From Fimenecus sp045633505 (GTDB taxonomy: Bacteria; Bacillota; Clostridia; Oscillospirales; Acutalibacteraceae): a DNA stretch of 23,001 nucleotides. The notes under the pieces are model-generated. The model worked only from the letters and a program-made list of their open reading frames with translations, searched no databases and was not told where the DNA came from. Shown here piece after piece: positions 1-7,694 of the stretch; the first letter of the stretch is position 1; every line of letters begins with the position of its first letter. The DNA lies in NCBI GenBank assembly GCA_045633505.1, contig JAZQYK010000060.1, forward strand, positions 1-23,001, in the 5' to 3' direction. Position numbers and translations under genes: made by a program.

Positions 1-4
1 AAGC

Positions 5-130
5 GCAAAATGTCGGAACTGCGTTGCGATTATAGATGTTACTAATTTAGTGTATTGTAGGGGCAGGTCTCCGTGCCTGCCCGAAAATTTACCGCAAACT
101 TGCGGTCGGGCACAGAGACCCGACCCTACA
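5..130. repeat. Interspersed repeat: 30-nt leader plus palindrome-ended element (copy A)
   Basis: Positions 5-34 are identical, base for base, to 3886-3915. About 20 bases further on, 56-130 begins TGTAGGGGCAGG and ends CGACCCTACA, so its ends are inverted repeats. The interior is GC-rich and self-complementary (GGCAGG...CCTGCC and GGTCGGGC...GACCCGACC). It has no coding capacity. I read it as a dispersed non-coding element; MITE-like mobility is inferred only from the copies in this window. Confidence 0.7.
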
Positions 131-150
131 GAACAACGCAAATAGTGCAT

Positions 151-227
151 TGTAGGGGTCGGCGTCTCGACGACCCGTAGGTTTTGCTGTTACTTATTTC
201 GGGCTGTCGGGGACGCCAGCCCCTACA
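151..227. repeat. Palindrome-ended element (copy B)
   Basis: A 77-base element beginning TGTAGGGGTCGGCGTC and ending GCCAGCCCCTACA. It follows copy A after only 20 bases and has the same length as copy C at 3938-4014, with which it shares the internal string CTTATTTCGGGCTG. It lacks the 30-base leader, so leader and palindrome can occur separately. Confidence 0.7.
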
Positions 228-283
228 TAAAATGTGTATATAAAAGAGCCCGACAAATTCAAATTTATCAAACTCATTTACAC

Positions 284-308
284 AAAAAAAGTCCCAAATA
301 AATGGGAC
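284..308 (-). terminator. Intrinsic terminator of the MFS transporter gene
   Basis: Read on the minus strand: GTCCCA-TTTATT-TGGGAC followed by seven T residues, starting nine bases beyond the transporter stop codon. A compact stem with a U-tract is a standard Rho-independent terminator. Confidence 0.85.
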
Positions 309-316
309 TTAATTTT

Positions 317-1708
317 TTATTCTATTTCGTCTAAATTTACACCTTTGGTTTCTTTGACTTTAAGTGTAAACATTACTGCCGCAACACCGACTGCCATAAG
401 GGATATTGCAAGGCATACCCACCAAATCGGGAAGAAAATCATACCCACAATTGCAAGGATATATCCAACCGCAAGTCCGATAATAACCAAAAGTCCTTCA
501 CCGCCAACAACTGACGCGCGAATATCCGTCGGCACTTTTTCGGTCATCATAACATTCATATAATCTCGACCAATCCAATATGAGCCCTGATAAAGACCTG
601 CAAATGCGCCGATTAAATATGGATTCCAGCCCAAGAGAATACCTGCAACAAAAAGAGAATATCCAATTACGCAGGTTGTTGAAAAGCCTGTTACCGTCAC
701 CTTTCGACCAAGCTTATCCGCAATAAAACCTGAAAGGAACGTTATTGAAGCATAAACCACGGGCACCATAAAAAGTGCTTTTGTAATGTCTGCGGTGCTC
801 ATTCCCACCTCATGCATTGATGACTCAAAATAAATGGCAATTGCAGGCATTGCCGAGTCAAATATAATGTGAGAAATAATAAGCAATTTCGTATCTCTGT
901 TTGCAAAGATGTATTTAATTCCGTTAAAGACACCTGACTGATTTCGTTGCGCCTGTTTTTGTTGCTTTTTCAATTCCTTCTCGGCTTGTCTTTCTTCAAA
1001 AGGACGAGAAAGATAAGCAATTCTTTCAGTTATAAACACCTTTGTATCCTTGGCAAAGAGAATAACTAAAAGCACTGCAACAAAGCCTAAAACCGCAGGA
1101 ACTAAAAAGATTTCTCGCCAACGAGTAGCATCGTCACCCATAAGTATATCACGAAGAGTTGGAATGAGAATAACGCCTAAAATTCCAAAGCTTTTCAAGA
1201 AACTATAAATCTTTGCACGGTGCTTATTGGGTGCTTCTTCAAGGATATAAATAATCTGAATGTCGTGTCCCATAAAGAAGCTGATTATTGCAAAGCCCAC
1301 TAAAAACATTATGTAGCTTGTTGACAAATGGATTACCAAAAGACCTGTTGCCATACCCAGAGTTGAGATTACAAACAATGGCTTTCTTCCCCATTTATCA
1401 GCAAGCGCTTTGTAAAATGGTGTTACAATGCCCAAGACATAAGTGAAAACACCAATACTGGAATGAAGTGCCAAACCTTCCTGGAAAGTATAAAACTTAC
1501 CTAAAAACGGGTTGTTCACAAAGAATTCTGTTACAAATGAAGATTGAACTGTAACAGTTAAGTTACTTGTAACCTCATCAAGAATATTAACAACTGCAAT
1601 CAATACTAAAAGCACAAAAAAATAGCCCTTATAGTTGCCTTTTGCCTGTGTTTTATTGAGTCGTGTTAACTGTTTTTTCTCTTTTGTTTGAATTTTTTCT
1701 ATGTTCAT
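317..1708 (-). CDS. MFS transporter, substrate unknown
   Basis: A 463-residue polytopic membrane protein of the major facilitator superfamily, expected to act as a proton- or ion-coupled secondary transporter in the cytoplasmic membrane. The sequence shows about 12 hydrophobic segments, starting near residues 28-46. The cytoplasmic motif A occurs in both halves: DKWGRK at 104-109 and DKLGRK at 331-336. A charged central loop lies around 233-257 (rich in E, K and Q), between the two six-helix bundles. The hydrophilic N-terminal tail (1-25) is lysine-rich and carries no signal peptide. The start is supported by GGGGAG eight bases upstream of the ATG. The gene stands alone, with its own terminator and a repeat-filled gap upstream. 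Nothing in the sequence identifies the substrate; uptake of organic acids or sugars would be a guess. Confidence 0.85.
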   Translation of the reverse strand: MNIEKIQTKEKKQLTRLNKTQAKGNYKGYFFVLLVLIAVVNILDEVTSNLTVTVQSSFVTEFFVNNPFLGKFYTFQEGLALHSSIGVFTYVLGIVTPFYKALADKWGRKPLFVISTLGMATGLLVIHLSTSYIMFLVGFAIISFFMGHDIQIIYILEEAPNKHRAKIYSFLKSFGILGVILIPTLRDILMGDDATRWREIFLVPAVLGFVAVLLVILFAKDTKVFITERIAYLSRPFEERQAEKELKKQQKQAQRNQSGVFNGIKYIFANRDTKLLIISHIIFDSAMPAIAIYFESSMHEVGMSTADITKALFMVPVVYASITFLSGFIADKLGRKVTVTGFSTTCVIGYSLFVAGILLGWNPYLIGAFAGLYQGSYWIGRDYMNVMMTEKVPTDIRASVVGGEGLLVIIGLAVGYILAIVGMIFFPIWWVCLAISLMAVGVAAVMFTLKVKETKGVNLDEIE

Positions 1709-1728
1709 AATCCACTCCCCTTTTCTTC

Positions 1729-1757
1729 ATTATATATTAAAAAAACGAAACATACAA
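1729..1757 (-). promoter_or_regulatory. Candidate sigma-A promoter for the MFS gene
   Basis: Minus strand TTGTAT, 17 bases, TATAAT. The -10 box is consensus and the -35 weak. It would give a very short leader, with the Shine-Dalgarno only a few bases from the transcript start, so the assignment is tentative. Confidence 0.4.
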
Positions 1758-1823
1758 TAAAAATTTGATTATAAAAAGAGGTTTGCGGATTTCAGGTTGG
1801 AGGGATGAATGCAGAGCACAGAG

Positions 1824-1844
1824 TGTCGGAATTTCGTTGCGATT
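1824..1844. repeat. Diverged copy of the 30-nt repeat leader
   Basis: TGTCGGAATTTCGTTGCGATT resembles TGTCGGAACTGCGTTGCGATT in the leaders at 5-34 and 3886-3915, with two changes. It is not followed by a full TGTAGGGG element, so it is probably a decayed copy. Confidence 0.5.
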
Positions 1845-1889
1845 GCAAATTACTCCTACAACTCCCATTACATAACAAAAATACCGTAT

Positions 1890-1952
1890 GTTGAAGGACA
1901 CGCGGTATTTTAAAATGAGTCAATTAAATTTTTGAGCAGATTTTTCGTCAGG
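1890..1952. repeat. 63-nt perfect direct repeat, copy 1
   Basis: Identical over 63 bases to 2029-2091, from GTTGAAGGACACGCGG to TTTTTCGTCAGG. Just upstream, ATACCG pairs with CGGTAT inside the repeat to form a hairpin. It lies in the 460-base gap between fhs and the MFS gene and has no ORF of its own. Confidence 0.9.
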
Positions 1953-2018
1953 TAAAAACCAAAACAAAATTGAATTGTTTTTTCGTTAGGCAATCTTGCC
2001 GAGACGAAGCTGTATATA

Positions 2019-2147
2019 GATACTGCGAGTTGAAGGACACGCGGTATTTTAAAATGAGTCAATTAAATTTTTGAGCAGATTTTTCGTCAGGCAAGGCGTG
2101 TCTTCGAAGGAATATGCGGATATTTCGAGATGTCACAACGCAGTATC
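2019..2147. repeat. Second direct-repeat unit with terminal inverted repeats
   Basis: Contains copy 2 of the 63-base repeat (2029-2091). It is bounded by GATACTGCG (2019-2027) and its exact reverse complement CGCAGTATC (2139-2147). The 5' ATACTGCG can alternatively pair with CGCGGTAT inside the repeat. The motif TTTTTCGTCAGG or TTTTTCGTTAGG occurs three times between 1940 and 2092, suggesting nested or serial insertions. Inferred to be a small non-autonomous repeat element. No separate terminator for fhs is visible, so its stems may also end or stabilise that mRNA. Confidence 0.6.
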
Positions 2148-2168
2148 ACGGAAAATATGCCAAAAAGA

Positions 2169-3839
2169 TTAGAAGAGTCCGTCGATTTTGCCGTCACTAT
2201 CTACATCAATCTTATATGCCGCAGGAACTTTTGGAAGTCCTGGCATTGTCATAATATCACCTGTAAGGCAAACAATGAAGCCTGCACCTGCTGAAAGTTT
2301 TACTTCACGGACTGTCATTGTGAAGTTTTCAGGTTTGCCGAGCTTTGTTGGGTCGTCAGAAAGTGAATACTGTGTTTTTGCAACACAGATTGGGAGTTTA
2401 TCTTTACCAAGCGCTTCAATGTCTTTAATTGCTTTTTCTGCCGCCGCTGTGAAAATTACGCCGTCTGCACGGTAAATTTCCTTTGCGATTGTGTTAAGTT
2501 TTTCTTTAATTGGCAATTTTTCGTCATAAAGAGGCTTGAAATCTGCTTTTCCTTCGTCGATTACAGCACAAACCTTTTCTGCAAGGTCCATACCTCCCTC
2601 GCCACCTTTTGCGAACACTTCAGCAAGAGAAACTGGCACTTGCATTTCTTCACAGAATTCCTTGATGTAAGCAATTTCTGCTTCTGTATCTGTATGAAAT
2701 TTGTTGATAGCAACAACAACTGGCACATTGTACTTTCTCATATTTTCAATGTGAGTTTTAAGGTTTACGATACCCTTTTTAAGTGCTTCTACATTTTCAT
2801 CCTGAAGGTCAGCACGAGCAACCCCACCGTTGTATTTAAGAGCACGGATTGTTGCAACAACTACAACACATTCAGGCTTAAGGCCTGCATAACGGCACTT
2901 GATGTCAAGGAATTTTTCAGCACCAAGGTCAGCACCGAAGCCTGCCTCTGTAATACAGTAATCAGCAAGTTTAAGAGCTAATTTTGTAGCAGTAACAGAG
3001 TTGCAACCGTGAGCAATATTTGCAAATGGTCCACCGTGCATAATTGCAGGTGTGTTTTCAAGAGTCTGTACAAGGTTTGGCTTGATTGCATCTTTAAGAA
3101 GCGCCGCCATTGAGCCAACTGCATTCAAGTCCTTTGCATAAATCGGCTCATTGTCGAGAGTGTAAGCCACGAGAATGTTGCCGAGTCTGGTTTTAAGGTC
3201 ATCAATATCAGTTGCAAGGCAAAGAATAGCCATAATTTCACTTGCAACCGTAATCATAAATCCGTCTTCACGAGGCACACCGTTAACCTTACCGCCGAGA
3301 CCAACGATAACGTTACGAAGTGCACGGTCATTCATATCAAGACAACGTTTAAAGAGAATTCTTCTCTGGTCAATGCGAAGGTCATTACCCTGCTGCATAT
3401 GGTTGTCGATAATCGCACAAAGAAGGTTGTTAGCGGCTGTAATTGCGTGCATATCACCTGTAAAATGAAGGTTGATATCTTCCATTGGGATAACCTGAGA
3501 ATATCCACCACCTGCAGCGCCACCTTTAACACCAAAAACTGGTCCCATTGATGGCTCACGAAGTGCGATACAAGCATTTTTGCCGATTTTGTTCATTGCC
3601 TGACCAAGACCAACTGTGATAGTAGTTTTACCCTCACCTGCTGGAGTTGGGTTAATAGCAGTAACAAGAATAAGTTTTCCGTTTTCTCTGTCAGCATATT
3701 TTTTATTAAGAGAAAGTGGTAACTTTGCCTTGTATTTGCCATACAATTCAAGGTCATCAGCATCAATGTTGAGCTTCTTTGCGATTTCCACGATTGGCAA
3801 ACAAGGTGTTTGTTGTGCGATTTGAATGTCTGTAAGCAT
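2169..3839 (-). CDS. fhs: Formate--tetrahydrofolate ligase
   Basis: Joins formate to tetrahydrofolate with ATP, giving 10-formyl-THF for purines and formyl-Met-tRNA (also the entry step of the methyl branch in acetogens). At 556 residues it has the usual family length and matches from end to end. The P-loop TPAGEGKT lies at residues 65-72, preceded by the family-typical LVTAINPT and followed by LREPSMGPVFGVKGGAAGGG. The C-terminal part carries TGDIMTMPGLPK. The start has a strong Shine-Dalgarno (GGGGGA) eight bases upstream. It lies downstream of pflB-pflA in the same orientation, so PFL would supply its formate; the gap between them holds a repeat element. Pairing of fhs with pfl under ZTP control is common in Clostridia. 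There is no Wood-Ljungdahl gene nearby, so a one-carbon supply role is more likely than acetogenesis. Confidence 0.97.
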   Translation of the reverse strand: MLTDIQIAQQTPCLPIVEIAKKLNIDADDLELYGKYKAKLPLSLNKKYADRENGKLILVTAINPTPAGEGKTTITVGLGQAMNKIGKNACIALREPSMGPVFGVKGGAAGGGYSQVIPMEDINLHFTGDMHAITAANNLLCAIIDNHMQQGNDLRIDQRRILFKRCLDMNDRALRNVIVGLGGKVNGVPREDGFMITVASEIMAILCLATDIDDLKTRLGNILVAYTLDNEPIYAKDLNAVGSMAALLKDAIKPNLVQTLENTPAIMHGGPFANIAHGCNSVTATKLALKLADYCITEAGFGADLGAEKFLDIKCRYAGLKPECVVVVATIRALKYNGGVARADLQDENVEALKKGIVNLKTHIENMRKYNVPVVVAINKFHTDTEAEIAYIKEFCEEMQVPVSLAEVFAKGGEGGMDLAEKVCAVIDEGKADFKPLYDEKLPIKEKLNTIAKEIYRADGVIFTAAAEKAIKDIEALGKDKLPICVAKTQYSLSDDPTKLGKPENFTMTVREVKLSAGAGFIVCLTGDIMTMPGLPKVPAAYKIDVDSDGKIDGLF

Positions 3840-3885
3840 AATTTAATCCCCCAAATATATTTAATTTATTCCTTTTTTCTTTAAT

Positions 3886-4014
3886 GCAAAATGTCGGAAC
3901 TGCGTTGCGATTATAAATATCAACCAAATAGTTTAGTTGTAGGGGGCGACGACTCGGCGCCCCGCAAATTTCTCTGTAGCTTATTTCGGGCTGCCGTGGT
4001 CGTCAGCCCCTACA
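3886..4014. repeat. 30-nt leader plus palindrome-ended element (copy C)
   Basis: The leader 3886-3915 is identical to 5-34. The 77-base element 3938-4014 starts TTGTAGGGGGCGACGA and ends TCGTCAGCCCCTACA, inverted at its ends. It fills the pflA-fhs gap and stops three bases before the pflA stop codon, so the element was tolerated right at the end of a gene. As RNA it could form a long stem affecting read-through from pflA into fhs. Confidence 0.75.
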
Positions 4015-4017
4015 ATT

Positions 4018-4725
4018 TTATCCTAACAAACTATTTAAATTATCCATTGTTTCCTTTGTTGGTGTGTCAAATTTAGCAAATGGAAATTCTATATTCATAC
4101 TATCATATTTTGTCTGACAGATTTTTTTGAATGGTAAAAGTTCAACCTTATCAACACAAGAATGAGCCTTTACTATTCCATTAAGTTTTTCTATATTTTC
4201 TTCACTATCGTTAAGTGTGGGAATAATCACTTGTCGAATGGTTGTTGGAATTTTTTGGCTATTAAGATACTTTAAAAATTCCATTGGTTTTTCTAATGAA
4301 CAACCAACATATTCACGATAATGTGCATCGTTTGTATATTTAATATCAAGCAGCACTCTGTCCGTTTCACTTAAAAGTCTTTTAACCTCATCATTGAGAA
4401 TACTACCCGATGTGTCAAGACAAGTGTTAATACCGTTTTCGTGGCAAAGCTTAAACACTTCATAGGAAAACTTGGCTTGTAAAAGTGGTTCACCGCCTGA
4501 AATGGTAATTCCGCCCTTTTCACCGAAATATTCACGATAGCGAAGCACCTTTTCTACGATTTCTTCTGGTGTGAATTGCTTTTCTCCTTGCGTTTCCCAA
4601 GTGTCAGGATTATGACAGCACCCACACCTGAGATTACAGCCTTGCATAAACACCACAAATCGCAGTCCCGGACCATCAACTGTGCCAAGGCTTTGAATTG
4701 AGTGGACTTGTCCAATAATGCTCAT
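4018..4725 (-). CDS. pflA: Pyruvate formate-lyase activating enzyme (radical SAM)
   Basis: Installs the glycyl radical on pyruvate formate-lyase using S-adenosylmethionine and a [4Fe-4S] cluster. The 235 residues match the family length. The radical-SAM cluster motif CxxxCxxC is C30-N-L-R-C34-G-C-C37, followed by HNPDTW, which is characteristic of PFL activases. An additional cysteine (C36) sits inside the motif where PFL activases usually have an aromatic residue. The SAM-binding GGE element appears as TISGGEPLLQ, and the early motif DGPGLRFVVFMQGC is also typical. The ATG lies one base after the pflB stop, so the pair is surely cotranscribed and probably translationally coupled. The 3' end abuts repeat element C. 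Confidence 0.96.
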   Translation of the reverse strand: MSIIGQVHSIQSLGTVDGPGLRFVVFMQGCNLRCGCCHNPDTWETQGEKQFTPEEIVEKVLRYREYFGEKGGITISGGEPLLQAKFSYEVFKLCHENGINTCLDTSGSILNDEVKRLLSETDRVLLDIKYTNDAHYREYVGCSLEKPMEFLKYLNSQKIPTTIRQVIIPTLNDSEENIEKLNGIVKAHSCVDKVELLPFKKICQTKYDSMNIEFPFAKFDTPTKETMDNLNSLLG

Positions 4726-4726
4726 A

Positions 4727-6958
4727 TTACATAGCCTCGTGGAATGTACGGCTGATAACTTCTCTCTGCTGAGCCTTTGAAAGCTTGTTGAAGTTTACCG
4801 CATAGCCTGAAACACGGATTGTAAGGTTAGGATATTTTTCAGGGTTTTCATAAGCATCCATAAGTGTTTCACGATTAAGCACGTTGATATTGATATGGTG
4901 TGCCATCTTTGCGAAATAGCCGTCAAGGATTGCAACAAGGTTTGTAACTCTTTCATCCTCGTCCTTACCAAGTGCTTCAGGTGTGATTGAGAATGTGTTT
5001 GAAATACCGTCACGGCAGTCGTCATAGCTTAACTTCGCAACGGAGTTAAGAGAAGCGAGAGCACCATTTTCTTCACGGTTATGCATTGGATTAGCACCAG
5101 GAGCAAAAGGTTCTGCATTCTTTCTTCCGTCAGGTGTTGCACCTGTGTTTTTACCATACATAACATTTGATGTGATTGTAAGGACAGAAAGAGTGTGAAT
5201 TGCATCTCTATAAGTTGGAGTTTTGCGAAGTGCAGTAATAACTCGATGTGTCATATCCTTTGCAAGAAGGTCAACACGGTCATCATCATTACCAAACTTT
5301 GGGAAATCACCCGTTGTCTTGAATTCCGTGATAAAGCCTTCATCATCTTTAATAGGTTTAACATCAGCAAATTTAATAGCACTGAGTGAGTCAGCAACAA
5401 CTGAAAGTCCTGCAATACCGAATGCCATAAAACGTTCAACATCAGTATCGTGAAGTGCCATCTGAGTTTTTTCGTAAGCATATTTATCGTGCATATAGTG
5501 GATAACATTCATTGTGTTTACATAGAGGTGGCTGAGCCATTCAATATAAATCTGAAAACGTTCCATAACTGCGTCAAAATTAAGACTCTCGCCTTCAAGC
5601 ACAGGCATTTGAGGTCCGATATGCATTTTGCTTGTGGTGTCATAACCACCGTTAATTGCAATAAGCAAAAGCTTTGCAAGGTTGCAACGAGCACCAAAGA
5701 ATTGCATTTGCTTACCAATTTTCATTGCGGAAACACAACAAGCAATTGCGTAGTCATCACCATAGTCAGGACGCATTACATCGTCATTTTCATACTGGAT
5801 TGAGTCAGTATCCGCTGATACCTTTGCACAGTATTTCTTAAAGCCCTCTGGAAGAGCAGTTGACCACAAAATTGTAAGGTTTGGCTCAGGTGATGAACCG
5901 AGAGTGTAAAGTGTGTTAAGCATTCTGAAGCAGTTCTTTGTAACAAGAGTTCTGCCGTCTTCACCCATACCACCAACAGCCTCAGTAATCCACATTGGGT
6001 CACCACCGAAAAGCTCGTTGTATTCAGGCGTGCGAAGATGGCGGGCTATACGAAGTTTCATTACGAAATCGTCCATAAGCTCCTGAGCGCCTGATTCTGT
6101 AAGAATACCTCTTGCAAGGTCACGTTCGATATAAATATCAAAGAACGTGCTGACACGTCCCAACGACATCGCTGCACCGTTCTGTTCTTTAATTGCGGCA
6201 AGATAAGCAAAATACGTCCACTGAATTGCTTCACGTGCATTCTTTGCAGGTTCGCTGATGTCATAACCGTACATCAAAGCCATTTCTTTGAGATAACCCA
6301 AGAACGTAATTTGTTTATGAAGTTCCTCAAAGGTACGGATGTCAGCAGTTTTATAGTCCCCCGTAGCACGATTTGCCTTGTCCTTTTTCTTTTCTTCAAT
6401 AAGTCTGTCAACACCGTAAAGGGCAACTCGACGGTAGTCACCGATAATTCTGCCGCGGCCATAAGCATCAGGAAGACCCGTAATAACGTGGCATTTACGG
6501 GCTGCTCTCATTTCGTCGGTATAAGCGCGGAAAACACCGTCGTTGTGAGTTGTTCTGTACTTAAACTCGTCTTCAACCTTGTCGCTTAACTTATAACCGT
6601 AAGCCTCACAAGCCTGACGAACCATTCTCATACCGCCGAAGGGGTTAACGCCTCGTCTTAAAGGCTTATTTGTCTGCATACCCACAATAAGCTCGTTTTC
6701 TTTGTCAATATAACCAGGTGCATAGCTTGTAAGTGAAGATACGGTTGTGGTATCAATGTCAAGCACACCACCGAACTGTCTTTCAAGGGCAAAAAGCGCA
6801 TTAAGTTTTTTCATCATCGCATTTGTGCGAGACGTTGCCTCTGCCAAAAAGCTGTCGTCACCCGTATATTCTTTATAATTTTGCTGAATGAAATCACGAA
6901 CGTTGATTTCATCCTGCCATACGCCTTTTTTGAAACCGTTCCAATTGTTATGTGTCAT
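4727..6958 (-). CDS. pflB: Formate C-acetyltransferase (pyruvate formate-lyase)
   Basis: Converts pyruvate and CoA to acetyl-CoA and formate anaerobically. With the start used here it has 743 residues, close to E. coli PflB (about 760). The catalytic adjacent cysteines lie in IACCVSAM (C407-C408) and the glycyl-radical site in RVSGYAVNF (Gly718), both as expected. The start is the ATG at 6958, which has GAGGAG seven bases upstream. An in-frame start 15 bases further upstream would put the Shine-Dalgarno inside the gene. A ZTP riboswitch and terminator precede it, so expression should rise when ZMP/ZTP accumulates because 10-formyl-THF is short. The formate made here feeds fhs. All key residues are intact. 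Confidence 0.98.
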   Translation of the reverse strand: MTHNNWNGFKKGVWQDEINVRDFIQQNYKEYTGDDSFLAEATSRTNAMMKKLNALFALERQFGGVLDIDTTTVSSLTSYAPGYIDKENELIVGMQTNKPLRRGVNPFGGMRMVRQACEAYGYKLSDKVEDEFKYRTTHNDGVFRAYTDEMRAARKCHVITGLPDAYGRGRIIGDYRRVALYGVDRLIEEKKKDKANRATGDYKTADIRTFEELHKQITFLGYLKEMALMYGYDISEPAKNAREAIQWTYFAYLAAIKEQNGAAMSLGRVSTFFDIYIERDLARGILTESGAQELMDDFVMKLRIARHLRTPEYNELFGGDPMWITEAVGGMGEDGRTLVTKNCFRMLNTLYTLGSSPEPNLTILWSTALPEGFKKYCAKVSADTDSIQYENDDVMRPDYGDDYAIACCVSAMKIGKQMQFFGARCNLAKLLLIAINGGYDTTSKMHIGPQMPVLEGESLNFDAVMERFQIYIEWLSHLYVNTMNVIHYMHDKYAYEKTQMALHDTDVERFMAFGIAGLSVVADSLSAIKFADVKPIKDDEGFITEFKTTGDFPKFGNDDDRVDLLAKDMTHRVITALRKTPTYRDAIHTLSVLTITSNVMYGKNTGATPDGRKNAEPFAPGANPMHNREENGALASLNSVAKLSYDDCRDGISNTFSITPEALGKDEDERVTNLVAILDGYFAKMAHHININVLNRETLMDAYENPEKYPNLTIRVSGYAVNFNKLSKAQQREVISRTFHEAM

Positions 6959-6979
6959 AGTTTTTCTCCTCAAAAAATA

Positions 6980-7021
6980 AAAAAAGGGCTATTCTGGATT
7001 GTAAACAAAACAGAATTGCCC
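6980..7021 (-). terminator. Riboswitch-controlled terminator before pflB
   Basis: Minus strand: GGGCAATTCTG, a loop, CAGAATAGCCC, then a T-run. Its 5' arm overlaps the last bases of the ZTP aptamer (CTGGGCA), so ligand binding can compete with terminator formation, as expected for an ON switch. Confidence 0.85.
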
Positions 7022-7090
7022 AGACGGTCGGCTTTTTATTTGGTTTACATTCCCCCGTGGTATTCCACGAAATCCGTCAGTTATGTAAAC
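7017..7090 (-). promoter_or_regulatory. ZTP/ZMP riboswitch (pfl motif)
   Basis: The minus-strand RNA begins GUUUACAU, which pairs with AUGUAAAC (first stem). Inside are the conserved CUGACGG and a CGUGG-AAUAC-CACG hairpin followed by GGGG. After a linker comes the signature CCGACCGUCUGGGCA (7031-7017). These are hallmarks of the pfl motif, an established sensor of the purine intermediate ZMP/ZTP that typically controls pfl, fhs and purine genes. It lies between a consensus promoter and pflB. Confidence 0.93.
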
Positions 7091-7101
7091 TTTATGTTAT
7101 T

Positions 7102-7130
7102 ATTATAACTTGACTGGTACAAAAAGTCAA
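7102..7130 (-). promoter_or_regulatory. Sigma-A promoter of the pflB operon, with overlapping inverted repeat
   Basis: Minus strand TTGACT, 17 bases, TATAAT, placing the transcript start just before the riboswitch. The -35 box is one arm of an inverted repeat: on the plus strand TTGACT (7110-7115), nine bases, AGTCAA (7125-7130). This could be a repressor operator, but the arms are only six bases and no regulator is identified. Confidence 0.8.
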
Positions 7131-7186
7131 CATTTGCAATAGTAAGATTTTCACATATATCCTTAATAATTTTTGTATATTTAAAC

Positions 7187-7221
7187 TAAAAAAACAGCGG
7201 ACAAGATTTACTCATCCGCTG
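7187..7221 (-). terminator. Intrinsic terminator of the Leu T-box operon
   Basis: Minus strand: CAGCGGA, a 12-base loop, TCCGCTG, then a run of T. It starts a few bases beyond the stop codon of the thioesterase gene and ends that operon before the pflB promoter. Confidence 0.85.
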
Positions 7222-7227
7222 CTAATT

Positions 7228-7629
7228 TTATTTATTAAGATGTGTGCCGGTTGTTGTTACAATTGCAACATTATTTCCAAGATTGTCGGTTATCTGGATT
7301 TCGTAAAAACAGGTTGTTTTTCCATCCTTGATTAGACGGCTTTCACCATAAAGAGTATCACCCTTTGCGGCTCCAAGGTAAGAAATCTGACTGACGGTTG
7401 TAACAGTAACGCAATCCTGATTAAAATTTGTGGCAATCGCAAAAACAAAATCAGCAAGTGTAAACATTACTCCGCCCATAACGCCACCAACTGCATTTTT
7501 GTGAGACGCATTGAGCTTTAAGCTGCATTTTGCATATTTTTCTCCCACTTCATCAATTACAATTCCCGTGCTTTCAGTAGCATATTTATCCTTGGTAAAA
7601 AATTCTCTTGCCTTTTCAAGTTCTGTCAT
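7228..7629 (-). CDS. Hotdog-fold acyl-CoA thioesterase, PaaI-like
   Basis: A 133-residue single-domain protein of the PaaI/4HBT hotdog family, which hydrolyses acyl-CoA thioesters in the cytoplasm. The segment NAVGGVMGGVMFTLADFVFAIA resembles the conserved PaaI block (N...HGGxxxxLaD), with the helix that lines the active site, but Val replaces the common His of HGG. The rest has the expected beta-strand pattern up to TTTGTHLN. AGGTGA lies seven bases before the ATG. It is the last gene of the Leu T-box operon, 65 bases after a ligase fusion. It may recycle CoA from over-accumulated or wrong acyl-CoA esters. Exact substrate unknown. Confidence 0.85.
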   Translation of the reverse strand: MTELEKAREFFTKDKYATESTGIVIDEVGEKYAKCSLKLNASHKNAVGGVMGGVMFTLADFVFAIATNFNQDCVTVTTVSQISYLGAAKGDTLYGESRLIKDGKTTCFYEIQITDNLGNNVAIVTTTGTHLNK

Positions 7630-7694
7630 TTATATCACCTTTTTTATTTTAACCAGATATAATTGGAATTATCAAAAACAGCGTGTTTCGGCTT

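Noticed and set aside
5..227. Insertion sequence
   Set aside because: The palindrome-ended elements contain no transposase frame; at most they are non-autonomous.
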